A stretch of 36,496 bases of DNA from Anaerozeibacter quisquiliarum (GTDB lineage: Bacteria; Bacillota; Clostridia; Christensenellales; Aristaeellaceae), in the NCBI GenBank assembly GCA_051162045.1, contig JBISDI010000039.1. One strand, 5' to 3'. Below, piece by piece: positions 24,913 to 31,816 of this stretch. The stretch's first letter is position 1. The number at the start of each line of letters is the position of its first letter. Both the position numbers and the translations under genes were made by a program. Below the pieces are notes generated by a model, which saw only the letters and a list, made by a program, of their open reading frames with translations, was not told the origin of the DNA and ran no database searches.

Positions 24913-26184
24913 TCAAGCGCGCTTGCTTTGTATCGTGCGTTCGTAGGCGTCCATGGCGTCGATCCAGCTTGCGCCCACGCCCGCGCCCTGCTCAAGGCAC
25001 AATTGATCCCACACCGCGTTCACAGGCAGGTTCTTGAACTCGTCGAGCAGCGCCAGGCGTCTGCCCAGGTTGCCTTCCACCTCGGCCGAAAGCAGCAGCG
25101 CCGTCGGCTCGAGCAGCGCCGTGAGCAGCGCCTTGCCGGCCGCCCTGAGGCCGATGATCCAAGCGGTCACGCGGTTGATCGTGGCGTCGAAGAAGTCGAG
25201 CCCCAGACCGACGTTTTCTTCCAGGATGCCCGCGCGCACGATCTCCTGCAACACCTGGAACAGACCGTCGTCCTGAATCAGGCAGTGGTCGCTGTCCCAG
25301 CGCACGCCGCGCGTCAGGTGCAGCATCAGGTAGTCGACGAACGGGTAGATCGCCGTGATCTTGTCGGCCGGGTTCTCGGACGGATGATAGTGGCCGGTGT
25401 CCATGGTCACGCCCACGCCGTGGCGCGCGGCATAGGCGATGTAGAAGTCGTGCGAGCCCGCCACGAAGCACTCGGTGCCGATGCCAAACACCTTGCCCTC
25501 GAGCACGTCGCGGGTATGCGCCTTTTCATAGGGCGTCTCAAAGATCCGGTCGAGCGAGGCCGTCAGCCGGCGGCGGTAGCCCGCGCGGTCGGCCGTATTG
25601 TCCTTGGTGCCGTCGGGCACCCACAGGTTGTTGACGCAAGGCTGGCCGAGCATTCGGCCGATGTCGGCGGAAATCTTGCGCGAGCGGATGCCCGCCTCGA
25701 TCCAGTATTCGCGCGTGGCCTCGTCGGGGGAGGCCAGCGAGCAGCCGTCCTTCATGCGCGGATGGGTGAAGTAGGACACGTTGAAGTCGATGCCGAGGCG
25801 CCTATCCCTGGCCCAATCGATCCAGCGGCCGAAGTCCTCGGTATCGTACGCGTTGCGTTCCTTTTTATGGGCGGGCTCCGCGTACATGCTGTGCAGGTTG
25901 AGCTTGTGGCGGCAGGGCGAGAACTTGAACGCCTGATCGAGGTCGGCGCGCATCTCGTCGCCATTGCGCGACGCGCCAGGATATCCGCCTGTCACCACGT
26001 TTTCGCTGTGCACGCCGGCAAACTGCTCGAAACCCTTGACGTCGTCGCCCTGCCAATTGTGTACCGATATCGGGACGCGCTTGAACGTGGCAATCGCCTG
26101 ATCGGTATCCACGCCGTACGCCGCAAAGACCTGCTTGGCGCGCTCGTATTGCTCGCGTACGACGCGCTCGTCCGCCTGAAACAT
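24913..26184 (-). CDS. rhaA: L-rhamnose isomerase
   Basis: A 423-residue metal-dependent isomerase converting L-rhamnose to L-rhamnulose, the first step of rhamnose catabolism. The opening VPISVHNWQGDDVKGFE is the family signature. NLHSMYAEP, DFNVSYFTHPRMKDG, LWVPDGTKD, GTECFVAGSHDFY, MDTGHYHPSE and LHLTRGVRWDSDHC carry the His, Asp and Glu metal and substrate ligands in the expected order. AGGAGGG eight bases before ATG 26184 decides the start over the upstream frame to 26229. The usual partners (rhamnulokinase, aldolase) are not adjacent; the FGGY kinase at 2938-4392 is far off. Its co-transcription with O2-defence genes is unusual. Confidence 0.95.
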   Translation of the reverse strand: MFQADERVVREQYERAKQVFAAYGVDTDQAIATFKRVPISVHNWQGDDVKGFEQFAGVHSENVVTGGYPGASRNGDEMRADLDQAFKFSPCRHKLNLHSMYAEPAHKKERNAYDTEDFGRWIDWARDRRLGIDFNVSYFTHPRMKDGCSLASPDEATREYWIEAGIRSRKISADIGRMLGQPCVNNLWVPDGTKDNTADRAGYRRRLTASLDRIFETPYEKAHTRDVLEGKVFGIGTECFVAGSHDFYIAYAARHGVGVTMDTGHYHPSENPADKITAIYPFVDYLMLHLTRGVRWDSDHCLIQDDGLFQVLQEIVRAGILEENVGLGLDFFDATINRVTAWIIGLRAAGKALLTALLEPTALLLSAEVEGNLGRRLALLDEFKNLPVNAVWDQLCLEQGAGVGASWIDAMDAYERTIQSKRA

Positions 26185-26238
26185 GGACAATCCCTCCTTT
26201 AGTCGCGCCGCCGAGGCGCGATGATCCAACTGAGTACG

Positions 26239-26267
26239 ATTATAGCCGATCCGCCGGTAGATGTAAA
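26239..26267 (-). promoter_or_regulatory. sigma-A-type promoter of rhaA-flavodiiron-rubredoxin unit
   Basis: Minus strand TTTACA (26262-26267), 17-nt spacer, TATAAT (26239-26244), about 55 bp before the rhaA ATG. A GCGCC-TCGG-CGGCGC-type inverted repeat (about 26204-26220) lies in the leader. Confidence 0.8.
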
Positions 26268-26277
26268 CAGGATAAAA

Positions 26278-27276
26278 TCAATCCTCCCCGCGCTGCCAGC
26301 GGGCGTACAGATCGGCGATCACGCGCTCGATCGGCGCGCGCTCGATCTCGACGTCGATCACGCGGGGCAGAGCCGCCAACGCGCAAAACAGCTCGGACGG
26401 CGGGCAGCAACGCGCGTCGTATTCGTATTCATACCGGTCGCCCTCGCGCGCGACCAGGCGGGCGCCCGGGACGCGGGGCGCTTCGCCCGCCGCGCGCACA
26501 CGCAGCACGCGCACATCCCCCGCAAGCCGCATGAGCGCCTCGTGGTCGCCGTCGAAGGCCAGCGTGCCTCGGTTGATTAAGATCAACCGGCGCGCCATCT
26601 CGGAAAGGTCGTCCATGTCGTGCGAGGTGACCAGAATCGTCACGCCCCGCTCTGCGTTCAGGACCTTCAGGAACGCCATCATCTGCCGTTTGGCGAGCAC
26701 GTCCAGCCCCAGCGTCGGCTCGTCCAGCAGCAGAAGTTCCGGCGCGTGCAGCAGCGTCAGCGCCAGGTTGGCGCGCATCCGCTGGCCGAGCGACAGCTCG
26801 CGCGCGAAGCTTGACCAGAAATCATCAAGCCCCAAGAGCTCCCTGAGCATCGACGTTTGCTCCGCGTACACCGCGTCCGACACGTCCCAGACCTCCTTCT
26901 TCCATTCGAACGAGGCGCGCACCGGGTGGTCCCACCACAGCTCGCTGCGGTTGCCGAACAGCACGCCGGTTTTCCGCATCAGCGCGATGCGGTCCTCGGC
27001 GGGCGACAGCCCGAGCACCCTTACGCCGCCCGACTGGGGCAGCAACATGCCGGCGATCAGCTTGAACGTGGTCGACTTGCCCGCGCCGTTGGGCCCGGCG
27101 TAGGCGCAGAACTCCCCACGCCGGATCGAAAAGGACACGTTCTCGAGCGCATGGACGCGCACGCGCTCCCGTCTAAAGAGGGACTCCAGTTTGTTCTGAT
27201 CGAAGTACTTAGAAACCGACCGAAGTTCAACCGCGGTGTCCGAGGTCGCGGTAGCGGCTCGAGCCGTATACTGCAT
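26278..27276 (-). CDS. ABC-2 type transporter ATP-binding protein
   Basis: A 332-residue ATPase energising an exporter. Walker A GPNGAGKST (about 70-78), signature LSLGQRMRANLAL (about 160), Walker B LLLLDEPTLGLD (about 180) and the H-loop TSHDMDD are all present. The N-terminal ELRSVSKYFDQNKLESLFRR with VRVHALENVSF resembles the subgroup found with paired permeases of the ABC2_membrane_6 type. The C-terminal 90 residues form an accessory domain. Its ATG lies 50 bp inside the upstream permease gene, so translation is coupled. Substrate unknown. Confidence 0.9.
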   Translation of the reverse strand: MQYTARAATATSDTAVELRSVSKYFDQNKLESLFRRERVRVHALENVSFSIRRGEFCAYAGPNGAGKSTTFKLIAGMLLPQSGGVRVLGLSPAEDRIALMRKTGVLFGNRSELWWDHPVRASFEWKKEVWDVSDAVYAEQTSMLRELLGLDDFWSSFARELSLGQRMRANLALTLLHAPELLLLDEPTLGLDVLAKRQMMAFLKVLNAERGVTILVTSHDMDDLSEMARRLILINRGTLAFDGDHEALMRLAGDVRVLRVRAAGEAPRVPGARLVAREGDRYEYEYDARCCPPSELFCALAALPRVIDVEIERAPIERVIADLYARWQRGED

Positions 27277-28072
27277 AGTGTTTCAATCCCTTCTTGAAAA
27301 AGTAGGTGGCGGCCGCCATGAACGCCGCGGCCACGGCGATCGGGAGCGCCGGCGCGGGCCCTCGGCCCAGTTTGCCGAGCAGCACGAGCGAGGGCAGGTA
27401 GGCTGCCAGCGCGGCCGGGCATGCGGTCATCATCAGCGCCGTCGCCCATGCGGGCAGGCCCGCGATCGGATACCGGCCCAGCAGGTTATTCAGGTCGATT
27501 ACCTGCGCGGATATCTCCTCGCAGGCGACCGGCTTGTAGAACGCCGCCGCACCGTACAGGTAGCCCTGGCCGATCTTGAAAAGCGCGTGGCAGGCCATGT
27601 AGAGCAGCAGCGCCAGCAGCCATGCGGGCGTAACGGCCAGTCCCAACCGCGCGCAGGCAATCCAGGTGACCGCGAGGCCCGTTATGAACCCGCCCGAGCC
27701 CGACGCCGGCATGAACCCCTCGGCCAGCAGCTGCATCCACAGCGGCAGCGGCTGGATCAGCATATGGTCAAGCTGCCCGCGCGCCACGCGGCGGCTGATA
27801 CATAGCGCGTTGCCGCCGCCGAACATCATATTGGTAAAGCCGCTCGCCAGCTCGAAGAAGCCCAGCATGAACAGCACCTCGTCCGTATGAAGCCCGCCGA
27901 CGCCGCCGAACCGCGCCGCGAGCAGCCCCACCCCCGCCGCGGACGCAACGCCGGCCACCAGCTCCGCCGCCATGACGAGCGCGGCGGCCGCCCTGTCCTG
28001 CAACACCCAATAAAGGTCCAGTCGGGCGTACAGCCCGTACAGCCGAAGCAGCTTGCGCGCCTTATCCGCCAT
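27227..28072 (-). CDS. ABC-2 type permease (ABC2_membrane_6-like), first of pair in gene order before ATPase
   Basis: A 281-residue integral membrane protein with about six hydrophobic segments (for example LVMAAELVAGVASAAGVGLL, WLLALLLYMACHALF and LPIAVAAAFMAAATYFF). The pattern FTNMMFGGGNALCISRRVARGQLDHMLIQPLPLWMQL (a loop with 'G.LD.....PL') is that of the DUF990/ABC2_membrane_6 permeases. The frame is open to 28195, but ATG 28072 overlaps the end of the preceding permease gene by 11 bp and gives a normal N-terminus (MADKARKLLRLYGLYARLDL). It forms a heterodimeric channel with the neighbouring permease. Confidence 0.82.
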   Translation of the reverse strand: MADKARKLLRLYGLYARLDLYWVLQDRAAAALVMAAELVAGVASAAGVGLLAARFGGVGGLHTDEVLFMLGFFELASGFTNMMFGGGNALCISRRVARGQLDHMLIQPLPLWMQLLAEGFMPASGSGGFITGLAVTWIACARLGLAVTPAWLLALLLYMACHALFKIGQGYLYGAAAFYKPVACEEISAQVIDLNNLLGRYPIAGLPAWATALMMTACPAALAAYLPSLVLLGKLGRGPAPALPIAVAAAFMAAATYFFKKGLKHYAVYGSSRYRDLGHRG

Positions 28073-28832
28073 AGGACACCATCCTCTCCCTCGAGCGCCG
28101 GAAGCACCACGCCGCCAGCGGCCAGAGCAGCGCATTCCACAGAACCTGGGCGGCGAGCAGCCGGCCCGCATCGCCAAGCCCCGTGTACAGCGCAAGCGGC
28201 GCGCCCGCGAGCGTGCCCAGCGGCGACATCTCGAGCCATCGACCGATCTGGAGCGGCAGCACGGAGAACGGGATCAGCGCGCCGGTGAGCAGCGCCGTCA
28301 GCGACTCGCGCAGGCTGTGTACCGGCCAGGACAGGCTTCGCAGGCGGATCATCAGCGCGGCGAACAGCAGATCCACCGCGAATCCCTGCGAAACCGACAA
28401 GAGCAGCGAGGGCAGGAAGGCCCAGCCCGCCGGCCGCATATCAACCCCTAAGAGCGCGGCCACGACCAGCACGGGCGCGGACAGCAGCGAAAGCCGCAGC
28501 ACCCAGCCGCCCAGCGTGTGCGCGATCAACTGCCCGACCACCGAAGCCGGGCGCAAATACAGGGAAAGCATCGTGCCGTCGTGCAGCCAGCCCCCAGCGG
28601 GCGTGCGTACGTCGAGCATGGGTCCAAGCGCGGTCGAGAGCACCGTGTAGACGTATAGCTGATTGAGCGTCATGTCCCCCAAGTCCGCGCCCGAAAGGCT
28701 CAGCGCGCGCCAAATCATCAGCAGCGCCCCCATCGCCGCCGCCCGCATTACGTACTGCCCGAAAAGCTCGCTGAGTCCGAAGTAGCCCTTTTCGATCAGG
28801 CACATGAGCGATGTGGCAAGGTATCGTTTCAT
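28062..28832 (-). CDS. ABC-2 type permease (ABC2_membrane_6-like), promoter-proximal
   Basis: A 256-residue membrane protein with about six hydrophobic segments. LYLRPASVVGQLIAHTLGGW resembles the conserved 'L..P.....' coupling loop of this permease family, and ALIPFSVLPLQIGRWLEMSPLG is the family's late-membrane motif. GAGGGG lies before ATG 28832. It begins a three-gene unit of overlapping genes, permease-permease-ATPase. Only weak promoter candidates are visible in the 40 bp before it, so some transcription may come through the terminator of the small gene upstream. Confidence 0.82.
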   Translation of the reverse strand: MKRYLATSLMCLIEKGYFGLSELFGQYVMRAAAMGALLMIWRALSLSGADLGDMTLNQLYVYTVLSTALGPMLDVRTPAGGWLHDGTMLSLYLRPASVVGQLIAHTLGGWVLRLSLLSAPVLVVAALLGVDMRPAGWAFLPSLLLSVSQGFAVDLLFAALMIRLRSLSWPVHSLRESLTALLTGALIPFSVLPLQIGRWLEMSPLGTLAGAPLALYTGLGDAGRLLAAQVLWNALLWPLAAWCFRRSRERMVSYGG

Positions 28833-28875
28833 GGTTCATCCCCTCGATTTTGAGTGTAATCCGTTTCCAAAACGC

Positions 28876-28905
28876 AAAAAAGCGGCGGCCCTTCAGGGCC
28901 GCCGC
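28876..28905 (-). terminator. intrinsic terminator of the small gene at 28919
   Basis: Minus strand: 10-bp GC stem (GCGGCGGCCC and complement, 28882-28905) with a 4-nt loop, followed directly by TTTTTT (28876-28881). A textbook terminator, and it ends a transcript from the promoter at 29055-29083. Confidence 0.88.
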
Positions 28906-28918
28906 GCAGAAAAACTAC

Positions 28919-29023
28919 CTAGGCGCGCGCGGTGCCAAAAAAGGGCATAGCTGTCCCTGCATGCGCAAAAGCGTTGAACATGCCGCGCACGAACCGAACG
29001 ATATGCCGCATGAGTTCGTCCAC
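28919..29023 (-). CDS. small protein of 34 residues, unknown
   Basis: A short ORF with its own promoter (29055-29083) and terminator (28876-28905). Reading from GTG 29023 the product is MDELMRHIVRFVRGMFN followed by AFAHAGTAMPFFGTARA. AAAGGGG at about 29033-29039 is nine bases upstream of the GTG; an in-frame ATG at 29032 would touch that site and is less likely. Residues 3-20 (LMRHIVRFVRGMFNAFAH) would form a basic amphipathic helix, suggesting membrane contact. I do not recognise a family. The alternative is that the roughly 170-nt transcript is a non-coding RNA. Confidence 0.5.
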   Translation of the reverse strand: MDELMRHIVRFVRGMFNAFAHAGTAMPFFGTARA

Positions 29024-29054
29024 AGTCGCCATCCCCTTTCTCGGAATTTGGTTC

Positions 29055-29083
29055 ATCTTATCACAGCCCGGGACAGGTGTCAA
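29055..29083 (-). promoter_or_regulatory. promoter of the 34-codon gene
   Basis: Minus strand TTGACA (29078-29083), 17-nt spacer, TAAGAT (29055-29060). The transcript would start near 29048 and stop at the hairpin at 28876-28905. Confidence 0.72.
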
Positions 29084-29477
29084 TCGATTTTTCCGTAAGT
29101 ACCCGGCCGGTCAGCCCGACATTTTGCTTGAGCCGCGCGTCGTCCGGCGCGTAAGCGAGCGCGGCGCGGGGGGGCCGCAGGGTCAAGGCGGGCCGCAACG
29201 ATCACGTCGGGGGCGGCAACCAACAACTTCCTTACCATGGCCGTACTCGTGGTTCGGGAGATTCATAGCATCGAACCGGTCAAACATTATACAAGGCTCC
29301 TTTGCCGCGATTTGTCTGCGAAGATGGTTCGCGGCATACTATGTGCGCAACTGCGCCGCGGTGAGATGTGCCTACGGCGCGCGATACCCAACGGCATCAT
29401 TCACGCATTCATGATGGAGACTGTTATGTAATATCACAGCGCATTTCACTTGCCCGCAGTGCAAATCATACTGTGGT
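29084..29477. other. gene-free stretch before the collagen-like gene
   Basis: No ORF with family resemblance. A GC-rich part (29100-29220) passes into a mixed-composition part (29230-29470). ORFs at 28811-29098, 28932-29414 and 29237-29431 lack ribosome binding sites and overlap one another. The 3' part holds a possible sporulation promoter. Confidence 0.4.
29448..29475 (+). promoter_or_regulatory. possible sigma-K-like promoter of the collagen-like gene
   Basis: AC (29448-29449), 17-nt spacer, CATACTGTG (29467-29475), compared with the late mother-cell consensus AC-N17-CATANNNTA. The match is short, so this is suggestive only, but spore-surface genes are usually read by this sigma factor. 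Confidence 0.28.
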
Positions 29478-29534
29478 TTGTCGCCCTCCTTCGCCGGGCA
29501 GGCAATCCATTGCATGTTGGAAGAAGGTGATCCT

Positions 29535-30272
29535 GTGAAGGTGATACGCGGTCACGGCGGATCCGGCGTCGGCCACCCGGCCAGGGTCGGCTGTTCGTGC
29601 GGCCGATCGGGGCCGGACTGCGCTCAACCCTACGCCGAACGCTTCCCCAAATTACACACCGGCCGCGCCTGTTCGCCGGATTCCTCGTACCAAGGTGAAC
29701 CCGACTGGGGCCGCATCCCTGCCAGATGGAAGCCGAACGGCCCCGAGGACCATCCCGGCCCGCCAGGCCCCGAAGGGCCCGAGGGGCCGAGGGGTGAGCG
29801 CGGCTATCCCGGACCGCCGGGCCCGTCGGGGCCGGTCGGGCCCGGCGGTTCGCAAATGGTCGGCGCGCAGTACGCGCTGTACCTGCCCGAGTCCGGTCGA
29901 TCGCGCCGCCTGCCCTCGGGCGCGTCGATCGGCTTCAACGCGGAGGTAAAGGACGCGGCGCCCTTCATCGAGCTCGACCGCGCGTCGGGCCGCGTGACCC
30001 TGCGCAAGGCGGGCCAATACGCGGTCGGCTTTACGCTGTTTCTCTCGGACGTCGTGCGCGGGGACGAGGCGACGTTGACGCTGAAACTGGATGACGAGCC
30101 GCGCGTTGCCCACGCGCTGTGGGTCACCGGCGCCGCGCCGCACAGCTTCACGGACATTGTGACCGTCTCGCGTGTGCCCGCCGCGCTGTCGGTCGTCAAC
30201 AGCGGTCCCGAGCTCTGCTTCCACCCGTGTGCGCGGGAGATTGCCAGCCTGACCATCTGGGGCGTCATCTGA
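29535..30272 (+). CDS. collagen-like (GXY) protein of spore-surface type
   Basis: A 245-residue protein with a Cys-containing N-terminus (VGCSCGRSGPDCAQ), a run of twelve or more Gly-X-Y triplets in two parts (from PEDHPGPPGPEGPEGPRGER to GPSGPVGPGG, about residues 70-110) and a 130-residue C-terminal beta-rich domain. The latter (AGQYAVGFTLFLSDVV, TLKLDDEPRVAHALW, SLTIWGVI) resembles the C1q/TNF-like trimerising heads of BclA-type exosporium proteins. Collagen triplets trimerise, and the heads form the outer tips. GTG 29535 is preceded by GAAGGTGA; the frame also opens at 29478. A spore coat or exosporium role is inference, supported by yunB in the window. Confidence 0.72.
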   Translation: MKVIRGHGGSGVGHPARVGCSCGRSGPDCAQPYAERFPKLHTGRACSPDSSYQGEPDWGRIPARWKPNGPEDHPGPPGPEGPEGPRGERGYPGPPGPSGPVGPGGSQMVGAQYALYLPESGRSRRLPSGASIGFNAEVKDAAPFIELDRASGRVTLRKAGQYAVGFTLFLSDVVRGDEATLTLKLDDEPRVAHALWVTGAAPHSFTDIVTVSRVPAALSVVNSGPELCFHPCAREIASLTIWGVI

Positions 30273-30293
30273 CGCGCAACGGGGACGGACAAT

Positions 30294-30361
30294 CACAGGC
30301 CGCCCCTGCGAGGGCACGAGGAACCGTCGCGATCCCTCGACCCCCGTAGGGGCGACCTGTG
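30294..30361. repeat. inverted repeat after the collagen-like gene
   Basis: CACAGGCCGCCCCTGC (30294-30309) and GTAGGGGCGACCTGTG (30346-30361) pair at 14 of 16 positions, with an inner GAGGG/CCCTC pair. The GTAGGGGCGACC arm is like dispersed repeats I know from several clostridial genomes. A small GCGCAA-N5-TTGCGC hairpin follows (30390-30406). Either could end transcription; there is no T run. Confidence 0.7.
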
Positions 30362-30436
30362 TATCAAGCTCGAACCCGTATGGCCTACAGCGCAAGCTTC
30401 TTGCGCAAGACCACCCCATTTTATCCCCTGACAAGC

Positions 30437-30465
30437 TTTTGCATTTAACCCGGCTCGTTTACAAT
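30437..30465 (+). promoter_or_regulatory. candidate promoter of the HAD-thymidylate kinase gene
   Basis: TACAAT (30460-30465) is a good -10 box, about 30 bp before the ATG. The -35 position 17 nt upstream (30437-30442, TTTTGC) is poor. Confidence 0.45.
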
Positions 30466-30496
30466 AGACAACAACACACGCACGGGAGGACACCGC

Positions 30497-31777
30497 ATGA
30501 GCGCGCGCACGCTGCCCTACGACGCAGTCATCTTTGATCTGGACGGCACGCTGACCGATTCGGAACCTGGCATCGTGAATTGCGTCCAATATGCATTAGA
30601 CAAGTTTGGCATTCGAGACCTGAACCCCGAGCAACTGCGCGCCTACATCGGGCCGCCGCTGAACCCGGCCTTTCAGCAACTCGCCGGGCTCTCGCCCGAA
30701 GACGCCGAACGCGCCGTGCTCTACTACCGCGAGCGCTACAACGTGCGCGGCTTCCTCGAAAACCGCGTGTTCGAGGGCATCCCCGCGCTGCTCAAAACCC
30801 TCAAGGCGCGCGGCGCCTACCTGGCGCTGGCCACCGCCAAGCCCCACCCGGTCGTGGACATGGTGCTCGAGGCGTTCGACCTTGCGAAGTACTTCGACCG
30901 CATCATGGCCCCCGGCGGCGAGCACGGTCTGCACGACAAGGCGTCGCTCGTGCGCGCGGCGCTGCCGTCCCTCTGCCGCCGCGCCTGCATGGTGGGTGAC
31001 AGGCTGTTCGACGTCGAAGGCGCGCACGCGAGCGGCATAGACGCCGTCGGCGCGGGCTACGGCTACGGCGGGCGCGAGGAGCTCGAGCGTGCCGGCGCGA
31101 CCGTCGTCGCGGGCAGCGTCGCGGAGCTCACGCGGTTGCTGCTGGCCGGCGAGGCGACCTTGCCCGGCGTGTTCATCTCGATCGAGGGGTCCGACGGCTG
31201 CGGCAAGTCCACGCAGCACGCGCTGCTCGCCCAGTGGCTCAAGGACTGCGGCCACGCGCTGGCGATCACGCGCGAGCCGGGCGGCTGCCCGATCGCCGAG
31301 CGCATCCGCGCGGTGGTGCTGGACGCGCGCGAGCAGGGCATGTCCGACATGTGCGAGGCGATGCTGTTTGCGGCCTCACGCGCGCAGCACGTGCGCGAGG
31401 TGATCCGCCCCGCGCTTCAGCGCGGCGCGCATGTGCTGTGCGACCGGTTCGTCGATTCGAGCATCGCCTATCAGGGCATCGGTCGGGGGCTCGGCGCGGA
31501 GCTGGTGCGCTCGATCAACGCGCCCGCGGTGGACGGCGTGATGCCGAACTTGACGCTGCTGCTCGACATCGATCCCGACTGCGCGCTGCGCCGCCGCGTG
31601 GCCGCCGATTCGCCCGACCGGATCGAGGTCGCCGGCAGCGGATTCGCGCGCCGCGTACACGAGGGCTATCTCGACCTGGCGGCCCGCGAGCGCAAGCGGT
31701 TTCAAATCATCGACGCGAACGGCGCACCCGAGGCAGTGTTCGCACGCCTCAAGCGCGCGGTGTCCAAAGTAGTTTAG
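30497..31777 (+). CDS. tmk: HAD-family phosphatase fused to thymidylate kinase
   Basis: A 426-residue two-domain protein. Residues 1 to about 215 are a HAD hydrolase of the phosphoglycolate phosphatase-like group: DLDGTLTDSEPG (nucleophile Asp14, Asp16), a helical cap, ALATAKPHP (motif II), HDKASLV (Lys) and MVGDRLFDVEGAHASGID (motif IV). Residues from about 222 are dTMP kinase: P-loop IEGSDGCGKSTQ, TREPGGCPIAERIR, CDRFVDSSIAYQG (DR-motif) and a LID with SPDRIE and FARRVHEGYL. Both sets of catalytic residues look intact, so it can in principle both phosphorylate dTMP and remove phosphate from a small substrate. AGGAGG is nine bases before ATG 30497. No stop or frameshift is visible at the junction. 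The next gene follows after 39 bp. Confidence 0.9.
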   Translation: MSARTLPYDAVIFDLDGTLTDSEPGIVNCVQYALDKFGIRDLNPEQLRAYIGPPLNPAFQQLAGLSPEDAERAVLYYRERYNVRGFLENRVFEGIPALLKTLKARGAYLALATAKPHPVVDMVLEAFDLAKYFDRIMAPGGEHGLHDKASLVRAALPSLCRRACMVGDRLFDVEGAHASGIDAVGAGYGYGGREELERAGATVVAGSVAELTRLLLAGEATLPGVFISIEGSDGCGKSTQHALLAQWLKDCGHALAITREPGGCPIAERIRAVVLDAREQGMSDMCEAMLFAASRAQHVREVIRPALQRGAHVLCDRFVDSSIAYQGIGRGLGAELVRSINAPAVDGVMPNLTLLLDIDPDCALRRRVAADSPDRIEVAGSGFARRVHEGYLDLAARERKRFQIIDANGAPEAVFARLKRAVSKVV

Positions 31778-31816
31778 CCACACCCCAGTCACGCCCGATT
31801 AAGGAGGCATCGACCC

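Noticed and set aside
23003..24946. 647-codon plus-strand ORF opposite the flavodiiron gene
   Set aside because: Mirror ORF of a clearly recognised gene on the other strand.
24928..26202. 424-codon plus-strand ORF opposite rhaA
   Set aside because: Mirror ORF; rhamnose isomerase motifs are on the minus strand.
29237..29431. 64-codon ORF before the collagen-like gene
   Set aside because: No ribosome binding site, no family resemblance, no promoter; kept only as gene-free DNA.
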